Shown here in pieces: positions 52,156 to 60,967 of a DNA stretch of 64,000 bases. This DNA comes from Paenibacillus uliginis N3/975 (GTDB lineage: Bacteria > Bacillota > Bacilli > Paenibacillales > Paenibacillaceae). The stretch lies in assembly GCF_900177425.1 (NCBI RefSeq), contig NZ_LT840184.1:3946263-4010262 (forward strand). Direction: 5' to 3'. A program made the position numbers and the translations under genes. The notes beneath the pieces are model-generated. The model had not been told where the DNA came from and did no database searches. It saw only the letters and a list, made by a program, of their open reading frames with translations. How positions within the stretch are numbered: the stretch's first letter is position 1; each line of letters opens with the position of its first letter.

Positions 52156-52278
52156 TGGATCGTCTCCCTTTATTACCTCAAGCCCGCAGCGCTTGATCGC
52201 ATTTAATAATTACAGTAAGCGTCGTCCGAAGTCATGATATTCGCCTAAATGTTCAAGGGGCCGTCGGTCCTGCTCCGG

Positions 52279-54048
52279 CTAACCCAAATCCGGTTTATCC
52301 ACCAGTTCAATCTGAGCCGTATCCGTATGATGCAATTCAAGAATTACGATTTCATTAGTGCCTTTTCGAAGGAGCGGGCCGGGAAGGTACAGTGTCCGTT
52401 GTGGTCCTTCCTTCCAGTAACGCCCAAGATTAAAGCCGTTGATCCAAACAACTCCCTTGCACCAGCCATCTAAGCGAACGAAAGTGTCGGCGATATCTTC
52501 GACATCAAACTCGCTCTTATAGAACCCCGGTCGGTCGGTTCTTTCCTCGATCGCCGCCATATCCGTGAACAGAACGGAGGATGTGTCTTCCAATGGCAGC
52601 GGATAAATCGTCCAGTCAAACAGAAACTGATTGTTCATCCTTACCCCTTCGGTAATTCCTTTATGGTCCTTGAGCTTGGGACCGTAGTTCACGCGGCCCA
52701 TGTTCTCAACAACAATATCCAGTTTGGCGCCGCTTTCAGGAATATGGAGTGGGAAACTTTTCGGGTTCCACCGCTCTGTCGTTCCTTGATAAACGCCGTC
52801 CAGAAAAATCTGAGCCCGGTCGTGCACCTCTTGAAGGTGCAAAGACTCTCCAATACGGGGCCCAGAAATATGCGTTGAATATACGATGAAGCCATAACTT
52901 TGTCCAAGCATTTCCATGGGAACGGGGGCTATGCTCTTCACTGGCTCTGACAGATGAGGCAATTGATCTAACATGTCAGCTTTTTGTGTCATTGTGATAG
53001 TACCGTAACTCTTTTTCGGTATAGGTGATGGCAGTTCCGCCAAGTCGGGCAGGTTCAGAGCAACCTTTTCCCGAAAACCTTCGATGACGCTGCGCACAGC
53101 CTCATATTTATCGGTTACATCCCCACTCTCAGATAAGGGAGAATCGTAGTCATAGCTCGTAATGGTCGCTTCATACTTGTCATGATAATTAGCTCCATTA
53201 TAAAAACCAAAATTCGTTCCTCCATGGAACATATAAAAATTAACGGAAGCGCCCGCTTGCAGCATATTGTCAAACACACCGGCTGCATCTTGAGCATCAC
53301 GCGTATGATGCGGCTTCAGCCAATGATCGAACCAACCATTCCAGTACTCCATGCACATCAGCGGTTCATCCGGGCGGTATTCTCTTAACTTTGCAAAAGC
53401 CTCTTCCGGTCTTGATCCGAAGTTAACCGTTGCAAGCACACCTGGCATACTCCCGCCTTGCAGCATTCCGTTGTCCGGGCCGTCGGACGTAAACAGCAGT
53501 ACGTCCACCCCTCGGCTGATCAGGCCTTCTTTCAAGTAATTCAAATAGGATTGGTCATTACCGTAACTGCCGTATTCATTCTCGATCTGCACGGCAATAA
53601 CAGGACCACCGTTCGTGCTCAGCAGCGGAACTAGTCGAGGGATCAGTGTATCGTAATATCGGTCGACCTTCTCTAGGTACACCTCATCCATACACCTCAA
53701 TTTGATATCCGGGTAACGGAGAAGCCATGCCGGCAATCCTCCGAATTCCCATTCCGCACATATATATGGACTAGGTCTCAAAATCACATGCAGGCCCAGT
53801 TTCTCGGCAATCCGGACAAACCCTTCCACATCTGCTAAACCTTCAAAACAAAATTGTCCTTCCTGCGGTTCATGCAAATTCCAGGGAAGATACGTTTCCA
53901 CCGTATTGAATCCGCATGCTTTCAGTTTTAAGAGACGATCTTCCCAATATTCCGGAACTACACGAAAATAGTGCACTGCGCCGGACAGGATTTGAAACGG
54001 CTTCCCATCCCATTGAAATTGTTGGTTTACCACTTGTAATTGAGTCAC
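52279..54048 (-). CDS. GH35 beta-galactosidase
   Basis: A 589-residue cytoplasmic enzyme starting with GTG (54048) seven nt after GGAGGG. The TIM barrel (about 1-320) has the GH35 marks FQILSGAVHYFRV (about 17-29), AEWEFGGLPAWLL (about 108-120), the acid/base in IQIENEYGSYG (about 152-162), the nucleophile Glu in CMEYWNGWFDHW (about 230-241) and YMFHGGTNFG. C-terminal beta domains follow with a jelly-roll character. It precedes a fucosidase and is divergent from an AraC regulator. The substrate is beta-galactoside, with the exact linkage unknown. Confidence 0.94.
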   Translation of the reverse strand: MTQLQVVNQQFQWDGKPFQILSGAVHYFRVVPEYWEDRLLKLKACGFNTVETYLPWNLHEPQEGQFCFEGLADVEGFVRIAEKLGLHVILRPSPYICAEWEFGGLPAWLLRYPDIKLRCMDEVYLEKVDRYYDTLIPRLVPLLSTNGGPVIAVQIENEYGSYGNDQSYLNYLKEGLISRGVDVLLFTSDGPDNGMLQGGSMPGVLATVNFGSRPEEAFAKLREYRPDEPLMCMEYWNGWFDHWLKPHHTRDAQDAAGVFDNMLQAGASVNFYMFHGGTNFGFYNGANYHDKYEATITSYDYDSPLSESGDVTDKYEAVRSVIEGFREKVALNLPDLAELPSPIPKKSYGTITMTQKADMLDQLPHLSEPVKSIAPVPMEMLGQSYGFIVYSTHISGPRIGESLHLQEVHDRAQIFLDGVYQGTTERWNPKSFPLHIPESGAKLDIVVENMGRVNYGPKLKDHKGITEGVRMNNQFLFDWTIYPLPLEDTSSVLFTDMAAIEERTDRPGFYKSEFDVEDIADTFVRLDGWCKGVVWINGFNLGRYWKEGPQRTLYLPGPLLRKGTNEIVILELHHTDTAQIELVDKPDLG

Positions 54049-54249
54049 GGCTATCCCTCCATAATGTAATGAACATTAACGTTGCCATACTTGTATCATC
54101 CATGAAAGGGGCATTTTCCTCAATCTCCAAATGGAGCATTTTCTATACCTTTTGTGCCATATTTACACTTACTCTCATTACACTCATGTTATGATGGTTA
54201 TACGGCAACAGATCAGTAGAAAAGCTATTACATATACAAGGAGCTGCCT

Positions 54250-55101
54250 ATGGATTTGATCAATACTTTGCAGGTTGTAGGCTGCCATTTCGACGTCCAG
54301 CCTCCCGGATGGTGTTATCCGAGACATCACCATCATTTATTCGAGCTGTTATGCTGCCTTGAAGGCGAAGTCATTCAGGAGGTCAACCGTGACAACATTA
54401 TTTTGCGCCCGGGAGATTGGATTCTGATCAAGGCTGGTATGAGACATCAGACGATGAATACTTCCGGCTCGCAGTACGGATATTTTAATGTGCATTTTGA
54501 TCTGGATGTTCCCGAAATCCGCAGTATGCTGGCCACTGCTCCGTATCGGCATATCCCTCATCAAGAAGCAGAGCGGACGAAACTAAGCTCCTACGTCGCC
54601 GAACTTGAAAGAATCATTCAACGTAACCAGTCTCCAGAAGGCTCTGAAACGACAGAAACTTTCCGGTTTGAAGACAAGCTGCTGCTGCAGTCCTATACCC
54701 TTCTTATCATTCATGATATTCTAACCTTGCTGCGCGAGCTTCCTGCACCACACATTCCAACAGCCCGGGAGGGATCTCTGCCAGCAACGGATGTTGCCCA
54801 TGCTATTGAAGAAAAATTGTCCCAAGGCATAAACGAGGAAACGTCCGTAGCCAGTGTAGCGAAGGAGTTGAATTTAAGCCGCAGCCAATGCAGCAAACTC
54901 TTTTCCAAAGTTTATGGTCTGTCCCCAAGACAGTATATAAGCCGCCAAAAGCTCAACTCTGCCAAAGAGCTCCTCGTCACGACCAATCTGCCGATGACAG
55001 ACATTGCCGAGAAGCTTGGCTTTCGTTCAGCCAGCCATTTCTCCAGACAGTTCCGCCGCTGGACCGGTCAGTCTCCGACCGATTATAAGCCCAAGCAATA
55101 A
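54250..55101 (+). CDS. AraC-family regulator of the galactosidase/fucosidase genes
   Basis: A 283-residue regulator: cupin-like N-terminal domain with HHHHLFELLCCLEGE (about 25-39) and C-terminal AraC/XylS helix-turn-helix pair (about 185-280) ending AEKLGFRSASHFSRQFRRWT. AAGGAG lies 6 nt before the ATG. Divergent from the GH35-GH29 genes, which it probably activates in response to a galactoside or fucoside. Confidence 0.9.
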   Translation: MDLINTLQVVGCHFDVQPPGWCYPRHHHHLFELLCCLEGEVIQEVNRDNIILRPGDWILIKAGMRHQTMNTSGSQYGYFNVHFDLDVPEIRSMLATAPYRHIPHQEAERTKLSSYVAELERIIQRNQSPEGSETTETFRFEDKLLLQSYTLLIIHDILTLLRELPAPHIPTAREGSLPATDVAHAIEEKLSQGINEETSVASVAKELNLSRSQCSKLFSKVYGLSPRQYISRQKLNSAKELLVTTNLPMTDIAEKLGFRSASHFSRQFRRWTGQSPTDYKPKQ

Positions 55102-55188
55102 ACTCATAAAGAGCCACCGCTGGTTAACAAGACCAGGATAGATCATGTATGTTCACAAAAATATGATACGGAAGTTCTTACGCAGGAA

Positions 55189-55232
55189 GCACCCGGAAGC
55201 AAAGGCAGATGATTCGCCTTTCTTACGGGTGC
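55189..55232. terminator. hairpin between convergent araC genes
   Basis: GCACCCG and CGGGTGC ends with an inner AAAGGC/GCCTTT stem. The genes converge here, and the hairpin could end both transcripts, though T-tracts are weak. Confidence 0.55.
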
Positions 55233-55262
55233 TATGCCTTGAATATAGGGGATAGACGTTGA

Positions 55263-56099
55263 TTACACCTTAAACAACCGTCTATACTCCGATGGCGTCA
55301 TTCCCTCATGCTCCATAAACCTTTTGTTAAAATAACTCACGCTTGGATAACCGGCATCTACAGCAATCTGCCCGATCGTAATATCCTTTCGTTCCAGCAG
55401 CCACTGCTTCGCCATTTGAAGCCGGCAGCGAGTGATGAAATCCATCGGCGTCATCTCCATTACATTCCGGAACAGCTTACAGAAATAGTACGTACTGACA
55501 CCGAGCCGTTCCGCCCATTCCTCCAAAACGAACGGCTGAGCCGCCTCTTGTTGCATCATGGGCAGCAGCTCCAGAATACGCTTGCCAGACGTATGCAGTT
55601 TACTCCGTGATAACGGTGAGGCCTGCTGAACGAATACGGCAAGTAAAGCGTAAGTAAGTGTCGACAGATGCGTCAAATCCAACATACGGTTTGTTTCAGC
55701 CTCGCGAAGCAGTGCTTCATGGGCGAGTTCAAAAGCGGCTTGCTGGCGAATACTCCACAATTGGCTTTTGTGAAAGTTTCGCTCAATGAAGTAATTTTGT
55801 AGACCGCTCCCATAAAAATGCACCCAGCGAACGTCCCAAGGATCATCTTCACTGCTGTAGTAATGCTGAATTTGCATCGGTAAATATAATACCGCTTCTC
55901 CCGGTCCAAGCTCATACACTTGGTTATCGATCTCGACGTACCCTTTACCAGAAGCGACATAGTGAATATTGAAGTTGTTCAATGCCCCGGCTTTTCGAAA
56001 TACATAGTGATCTGGCTCATCCCGATAGATACCAACCGATTCCGGGAAACAGAAAAACGGCATTTGCGGAAGGGTAAGCAGGTGAATTTGTCTTTTCAT
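55263..56099 (-). CDS. AraC-family transcriptional regulator
   Basis: A 278-residue regulator with a cupin-like N-terminal domain (ALNNFNIHYVASGKGYVEID, about 40-59) and a C-terminal double helix-turn-helix (about 175-275, ending GMTPSEYRRLF). The start is the ATG at 56099 with GGAG seven nt upstream; the longer TTG start is unlikely. Divergent from a Gfo/Idh and aldo/keto pair, which is its likely target. Confidence 0.9.
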   Translation of the reverse strand: MKRQIHLLTLPQMPFFCFPESVGIYRDEPDHYVFRKAGALNNFNIHYVASGKGYVEIDNQVYELGPGEAVLYLPMQIQHYYSSEDDPWDVRWVHFYGSGLQNYFIERNFHKSQLWSIRQQAAFELAHEALLREAETNRMLDLTHLSTLTYALLAVFVQQASPLSRSKLHTSGKRILELLPMMQQEAAQPFVLEEWAERLGVSTYYFCKLFRNVMEMTPMDFITRCRLQMAKQWLLERKDITIGQIAVDAGYPSVSYFNKRFMEHEGMTPSEYRRLFKV

Positions 56100-56218
56100 A
56101 CAGCATCTCCATGACAATATTGTTATACATACTCACAAAATAATACTATATTAATTTTAGAATCGGTCTCATATAATCACAATATAATATTAATTACATT
56201 TAGGAGCTGATCATTCAT

Positions 56219-57214
56219 ATGAGTCGCAAACTTAAATGGGGTATACTGGGCTGCGCCAGCATCGCGAAACGGGCGGTCATTCCAGGTCTCCAGGAATCCA
56301 AGTTCAATGAAGTATCTGCCATCGCCAGCCGCGATATAGACAAATCCAAATCTACAGCAGAAGAATTCAATATTCCAGAAGCATACGGTAGCTACGAAGC
56401 TCTGCTGGAGGACCCTGATATCGACGCTGTATACATACCGCTTCCGAACCATCTGCATAAAGAATGGAGCATTCGGGCAGCGGAAGCAGGCAAGCATATT
56501 CTATGCGAGAAGCCGCTTGCGTTAACGGCGCGTGAAGCAGCTGAAATGGCGGAAGCGGCAGCAAAAGCTGGTGTCATCCTGTCCGAAGCTTTCATGTATC
56601 GTTATCATCCGCGCTATGACATGATCAAGGACCTGCTAAATTCAGGCTCCATTGGCCAGATTCGCGCCATACACAGTTCATTTACATTCAACAATGCGGC
56701 GGACACTCAAAATGTTCGCTATCGAAAAGATTGGGGAGGCGGTTCAATCTACGATGTTGGCTGTTACCCTATTCACGCTGCCCGTCTTTTGTTGGATCAG
56801 GAACCTGAAGCTGTTACCGTCCAAGCGTTCTTCTCTCCAGAGCATGATGATGTCGATATGATGGCCTCCGGACTGATCGAATTTGGCAATGCTGTGTCAC
56901 TAACGTTTGATTGCGGCATGTGGGCAGCGTTCCGAAACCCGCTTGAAGTCCTCGGAACGGAAGGAAGCATCGAAGTTCCTTACGCCTACAGCATACCGGC
57001 AGGCGGCGACCATTTTTACCTGAACAAAAACGGTGAACGACAACTAATAGCGATCTCTGAGGCAAACGCTTACAGTGAGCAAGGAGATCATCTGGCCGAT
57101 GTTATCTTGAATAACGCACCACTGCGTTTTGGAACAGAAGACGCGATCAGCAATATGAAAGTAATTGATGCTTGCTTGCTGTCTGCCCGCGAACGAATAA
57201 GAGTTACACTTTAA
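56219..57214 (+). CDS. Gfo/Idh/MocA family oxidoreductase
   Basis: A 331-residue dehydrogenase of the glucose-fructose oxidoreductase/xylose dehydrogenase type. The Rossmann motif is WGILGCASIAKRAVIPGL, the EKP motif is in HILCEKPLALT (about 90-100), and GGSIYDVGCYPIHAAR lies at about 173-188. AGGAG lies 10 nt before the ATG. It is the first of two genes (followed 25 nt later by an aldo/keto reductase) divergent from an araC gene. The pair may interconvert an aldose and its lactone or keto form; the substrate is unknown. Confidence 0.9.
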   Translation: MSRKLKWGILGCASIAKRAVIPGLQESKFNEVSAIASRDIDKSKSTAEEFNIPEAYGSYEALLEDPDIDAVYIPLPNHLHKEWSIRAAEAGKHILCEKPLALTAREAAEMAEAAAKAGVILSEAFMYRYHPRYDMIKDLLNSGSIGQIRAIHSSFTFNNAADTQNVRYRKDWGGGSIYDVGCYPIHAARLLLDQEPEAVTVQAFFSPEHDDVDMMASGLIEFGNAVSLTFDCGMWAAFRNPLEVLGTEGSIEVPYAYSIPAGGDHFYLNKNGERQLIAISEANAYSEQGDHLADVILNNAPLRFGTEDAISNMKVIDACLLSARERIRVTL

Positions 57215-57239
57215 CTGGATTGAAGGAGGTTAAGCAGTT

Positions 57240-58178
57240 ATGAAAACCATCTCCATTAAAGGATTAAACAAACCTGTATCTGTCCTGATGAAGGGATCCG
57301 ATTACTTCTATCACGACAATTATGAGAAAGCCGCTGCCAATTTGGATGCTTATTTTTCCATCGGCGGCAATTCCATTGACACGGCCCATATATACTGCGG
57401 GGGTCAAAGTGAGGAAGTCATCGGGCGTTATATGCAGGAGAGGGGCAATCGGGACCAGTGGGTCATTTTGACAAAAGGTGCTCATCATGATCAGAACGGC
57501 CCCCGTGTGAACAAACAGGACATCCGAAGCGACATTACGATGAGTCTGGAAAAATTACAGACCGATTTTATCGACTTGTACGCTTTGCACCGGGATGACC
57601 CTGCGGTACCAGTCGGTGAAGTTGTGGAAGCCCTGAATGAATACATGGCATCTGGAACCGTCGGAGCCATCGGAGTTTCCAACTGGACCTGGCAGCGGAT
57701 TCAGGCAGCGAACGAATATGCCTCAGCGAACGGCTTGGCCGGGTTCTCCTTCAGCAGTCCGAACTTAAGCCTCGCGAAGGCCAATGAACCGTTCTGGACA
57801 GGGTGTGTCTCCGCAGATGCCGAGACCTGTGCTTGGCATGAAGCGGAGCAACTTCCACTGTTGTCATGGTCTTCCCAAGCTAGAGGATTTTTCACTGGGC
57901 GTTTCTCACCGGAAATCCGTGATAATGCAGACCTGGTTCGGGTGTTCTACAATGATGACAACTGGGAGCGACTGGAGCGTGCGAAACAGCTCGCAGCCTC
58001 CAAAAATGTAACGGCAATACAGATTGCTCTCGCCTACGTGCTGAATCAGCCGTTTCCGGCCTGCGCCCTAATCGGTGCACAAAGTACCGAAGAGCTTACC
58101 TCCTGTCAAGAGGGAGCGCTCCTAAAACTGTCGCGTGAAGAAATGAACTGGCTGGATTTAACATCAGATCAGCTGTAA
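57240..58178 (+). CDS. aldo/keto reductase
   Basis: A 312-residue NADPH-dependent reductase with a TIM-barrel. The catalytic tetrad is represented by the Asp of SIDTAHIYCGGQSE (about 45-58, with the Tyr), Lys in VILTKGAHH (about 75-83) and His in YALHRDDP (about 113-120). The pattern GAIGVSNWTW lies at about 140-149. AAGGAGG is 10 nt before the ATG. Second gene of the pair with the Gfo/Idh gene. Its original downstream terminator appears to be split by the IS3 element. Confidence 0.9.
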   Translation: MKTISIKGLNKPVSVLMKGSDYFYHDNYEKAAANLDAYFSIGGNSIDTAHIYCGGQSEEVIGRYMQERGNRDQWVILTKGAHHDQNGPRVNKQDIRSDITMSLEKLQTDFIDLYALHRDDPAVPVGEVVEALNEYMASGTVGAIGVSNWTWQRIQAANEYASANGLAGFSFSSPNLSLAKANEPFWTGCVSADAETCAWHEAEQLPLLSWSSQARGFFTGRFSPEIRDNADLVRVFYNDDNWERLERAKQLAASKNVTAIQIALAYVLNQPFPACALIGAQSTEELTSCQEGALLKLSREEMNWLDLTSDQL

Positions 58179-58281
58179 CCTGCTTAATAAAAAGACCACT
58201 TGCCCCGTAAGCAAATCTTTGTGGAGTGAACTGCACCCCAATTGTTAGACACCATCTAACTATTGGAGGTGCAGTTTTTAT

Positions 58282-58800
58282 ATGACCAGATTCAGTACAG
58301 ATGAAAAAATACAAGCAGTTATGCGTTACCAAAAGGGATCCGACAGCTTAAAAGCTATCGCAAAATCCATAGGTATTCACCATACTGTCTTTTTAAACTG
58401 GATTAGACAATATGAGCATCATGGTGATGAAGCTTTTAAAAAGGGCTATACATCATATCCTGTACAGTTTAAACTAGACGTACTTAATTATATGAACGAA
58501 TTTGGGACGTCTGTTAGAGAAACGGCTGCGGTATTTAATATTGCGAGTCATAGTACCATTTTAAGCTGGCAAAGGAGCTTAGAATTACATGGAATGGACG
58601 CTCTACAACCAAAGAAAAAGGGGCGTTCACCCATGAAAAAAGAATCTAATAAACAAAAGAATCAAACGTTAGTAGAAGGATCTGTAGAGGCTTTACATGC
58701 AGAGGTAGAGCGTTTACGAATGGAGAATGCATATTTAAAAAAGTTGAATGCCTTAGTTCAAAACAAGGAAAAATCACCAAACAAGACAAAGCTCAAGTAG
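58282..58800 (+). CDS. IS3-family OrfA (DNA-binding part)
   Basis: 172 residues with two helix-turn-helix segments (about 12-35 and 70-95) and a C-terminal leucine-zipper-like coiled coil (about 133-155, LHAEVERLRMENAYLKKLNA). Start ATG at 58282 in MTRFSTDEKIQ. It provides end recognition and is normally fused to OrfB by frameshifting at 58737-58743. Confidence 0.92.
   Translation: MTRFSTDEKIQAVMRYQKGSDSLKAIAKSIGIHHTVFLNWIRQYEHHGDEAFKKGYTSYPVQFKLDVLNYMNEFGTSVRETAAVFNIASHSTILSWQRSLELHGMDALQPKKKGRSPMKKESNKQKNQTLVEGSVEALHAEVERLRMENAYLKKLNALVQNKEKSPNKTKLK
58737..58743 (+). other. programmed -1 frameshift heptamer A AAA AAG
   Basis: In the OrfA frame the sequence reads TTA AAA AAG. Slippage by one nt at A AAA AAG enters the OrfB frame, which stays open from there to its stop at 59639. 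This is the typical IS3-family site. Confidence 0.85.
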
Positions 58801-58826
58801 TCTATGAACTAAGGAACGAATTTTCG

Positions 58827-59639
58827 GTGAAAGCACTTCTACAGCTAGCAGATATCCCTCGTAGCACGTATTATTACGCGGTAAAAACGTTTGGGATGCC
58901 AGATAGAGATACGGAGTTAAAAGACATTATCCAAGCCATTTATGAGGAGCATGAGGGGCGCTATGGTTATCGTCGTATTCGTGACGAGTTAGTGAATCGT
59001 GGATACCGTGTGAATCATAAAAAGGTACAACGTTTGATGAAAGTATTGGGATTAAAATGCTTGGTACGCATGAAAAAATATCGTTCGTACAAAGGGACGG
59101 TTGGCAAGATTGCACCGAACATATTAGAACGTAACTTTTACGCTGAAAAGCCAAATGAGAAGTGGGTTACAGATATTACAGAGTTTAAATTATTTGGAGA
59201 AAAGCTGTATTTATCTCCAATGCTAGATCTATACAATGGTGAAATTATTACGTATACGATCGGTTCAAGACCGGTCTACTCGCTTGTTTCAACGATGTTA
59301 GATCAAGCATGTAGCCGATTAACAGATGAAGATAAGCCCCTTATTCATTCTGACCAAGGTTGGCACTATCAGATGAAACAGTATCGTCATGCCCTCAAAG
59401 AATGCGGTATCAAGCAAAGTATGTCCCGAAAAGGTAACTGCTACGACAACGCTGTCATCGAGAACTTCTTTGGCATCATGAAATCTGAATTTCTGTATTT
59501 AAAGGAATTTGAAAGTATCGCACATTTTAAAAAAGAGCTATCAAAATACATCGATTATTACAACAACAAGCGTATTAAGGCAAAACTAAAAGGCATGAGT
59601 CCGGTACAGTACCGAATTCATGCCCAACAAGTCGCCTAA
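58827..59639 (+). CDS. IS3-family OrfB (DDE integrase domain)
   Basis: 270 residues from a nominal GTG start; the frame is open upstream to the frameshift site, giving a fused OrfAB. An HTH_21 segment (YGYRRIRDELVNRGYRVN, about 45-62) precedes the rve core with DDE residues: Asp in WVTDITEFK (about 115), Asp in IHSDQGWHY (about 177) and Glu in NAVIENFFGIMKSE (about 213). The C-terminus reads YNNKRIKAKLKGMSPVQYR, as usual. No stop or frame defect is seen, so the element may still be active. Confidence 0.93.
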   Translation: MKALLQLADIPRSTYYYAVKTFGMPDRDTELKDIIQAIYEEHEGRYGYRRIRDELVNRGYRVNHKKVQRLMKVLGLKCLVRMKKYRSYKGTVGKIAPNILERNFYAEKPNEKWVTDITEFKLFGEKLYLSPMLDLYNGEIITYTIGSRPVYSLVSTMLDQACSRLTDEDKPLIHSDQGWHYQMKQYRHALKECGIKQSMSRKGNCYDNAVIENFFGIMKSEFLYLKEFESIAHFKKELSKYIDYYNNKRIKAKLKGMSPVQYRIHAQQVA

Positions 59640-59705
59640 TGACATAACCTGTCTAACTTTATGGGGTCACTTCAGAGCAGGTGGTTTTTTGCAGTGAATT
59701 GCTTA

Positions 59706-59766
59706 AACTTTAAAAACAAAAGATCAGTTATGGCTTTAGAGTAGTTCTAAAACATAACTGATCTTC
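59706..59766 (-). terminator. terminator of the Gfo/Idh gene at 59813-60883
   Basis: A perfect 13-bp inverted repeat AAGATCAGTTATG/CATAACTGATCTT, extended by TTTAGA/TCTAAA inside. On the minus strand TTGTTTTT follows. Confidence 0.85.
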
Positions 59767-59812
59767 AGCAGTACGATTCATTTCTGTTAATTACTCCTGC
59801 TGCTATGTTTCC

Positions 59813-60883
59813 TTACGCAGGGTAAATATCAAAATCCTTCAAGGTTTCTCCCGTTCTGCCTGACTCGAATACAGCATCAATCAGATTCAGTACACGCAGC
59901 ACTTCCTCGTTCTTCACAATCGGCTCACTCTTTCCTTCAATGACAGCCGCAAAGTTGTCGAAAAAGCTGCTGGAATTACGGAACGGTTCAGGAAGCGTAC
60001 CTGTGATGGTAGCTTCTTCCGAAGGAGGAGCCATCGTTTTGGTCAGGCCCACCCCAGCTTGAATCGGAGTAGGTTCCACTTTAACGGCATCCTGATTTCT
60101 TGAAACCACTCTGCCATTTAAAGACCAGTCCTCAATAACACCTGTTCCTTCGGTTCCCTTGACATACCAACGTGGCAGCGTGATGAAATTGGTCGTTCCG
60201 ACTTCAATAACGGCGGATACCCCATTTTCGAATTGCAGATTAGCTTCAAAGCCGTCATCAACTTCGTCGCCCAAAATAAAGCTCAAGCGGCTGCTCAGGC
60301 TAGTAATCCGGCTGTCAACCATAAAGAGGATTTGATCCAGCAGATGAACGCCCCAATCGAGGAGCATGCCGCCGCCATGTTGCTCGAGATGGCGCCAGTC
60401 TCCTGGAATGCCGTTAGCCCCGTGAACCCTTGATTCAATACGGAATAGGTCCCCAATCGTTTTCTCGTTATACATTTGCTTGATCGTCAAGAAATCTTCA
60501 TCCCAACGGCGGTTTTGGTGAACCATCAGCACTCGGCCTGCTTCATCAGCGGCAGCAACCATCTCCTTAAAGTCTTGAACGGAAAGGGTAACCGGCTTCT
60601 CGCAGATGACATGCTTGCCGGCTTTAAATGCTTGTAGTGCCAATTCTTTGTGCACATCGTTAGGCGTAGCGATGAGGACTACATCAACGGCAGAGTCGCT
60701 CAGTACCTCTTCGTAGCTTTCATAAGCAGGGTAACCTGCTTCAATAGACGCTGTCCGACGATTTTCCAAGATGTCGTACGTTCCTGTAACTTCAAGATAA
60801 TTGTTATCCTTGATCAGCTTGGCATGGTAACTTCCCATACCTCCATACCCTACGATGACGATAGCGTGTTTAGTAGTAGTCAT
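59813..60883 (-). CDS. Gfo/Idh/MocA family oxidoreductase
   Basis: A 356-residue sugar dehydrogenase. The Rossmann motif is IVIVGYGGMGSYHAKL, the EKP motif is in HVICEKPVTLSVQ (about 90-102), and GGGMLLDWGVHLLDQILFM lies at about 170-188 with the catalytic-type Asp and His. Start ATG at 60883 with GGAG ten nt upstream. Monocistronic or last of the sugar block; its promoter probably lies in the 84-nt gap to the gene at 60968. Distinct from the other five members of this family in the window. Confidence 0.9.
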   Translation of the reverse strand: MTTTKHAIVIVGYGGMGSYHAKLIKDNNYLEVTGTYDILENRRTASIEAGYPAYESYEEVLSDSAVDVVLIATPNDVHKELALQAFKAGKHVICEKPVTLSVQDFKEMVAAADEAGRVLMVHQNRRWDEDFLTIKQMYNEKTIGDLFRIESRVHGANGIPGDWRHLEQHGGGMLLDWGVHLLDQILFMVDSRITSLSSRLSFILGDEVDDGFEANLQFENGVSAVIEVGTTNFITLPRWYVKGTEGTGVIEDWSLNGRVVSRNQDAVKVEPTPIQAGVGLTKTMAPPSEEATITGTLPEPFRNSSSFFDNFAAVIEGKSEPIVKNEEVLRVLNLIDAVFESGRTGETLKDFDIYPA

Positions 60884-60967
60884 GAATTTACAGCTCCTTT
60901 GATCTTCAGCAATTAACATGTGTCTTCATAAATTATAAATATATTGTGCAGATAAACGTTATCTTTA

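Larger units (their letters stand above)
58222..59674 (+). mobile_element. IS3-family insertion sequence (IS150-like)
   Basis: About 1,453 bp bounded by imperfect inverted repeats. Left TGGAGTGAAC...GTTAGACA (58222-58251), right end the reverse complement of TGAAGTGACCCCATAAAGTTAG (written in two pieces here: TGAAGTGACCCCAT and AAAGTTAGACA). Two overlapping frames encode OrfA and OrfB, read as one transposase by -1 frameshifting. No clear target duplication is seen, which suggests the ends have drifted or the insertion is old. AT-rich codon use differs from the neighbouring genes, consistent with acquisition from elsewhere. Confidence 0.9.
58189..59690 (+). other. rho-independent terminator split by the IS element
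   Basis: The left arm AAAAAGACCACTTGC (58189-58203) pairs with GCAGGTGGTTTTTT (59677-59690), allowing one bulge and one G-U. The T-run follows only the right arm. The IS (58222-59674) lies between the arms, so the insertion went into the loop of the aldo/keto reductase terminator. The downstream part is intact but separated by 1.45 kb. Confidence 0.6.

Noticed and set aside
58215..59680. Target-site duplication of the IS3 element
   Set aside because: Bases flanking the inverted repeats do not match on the two sides (TTTG against GAGC).
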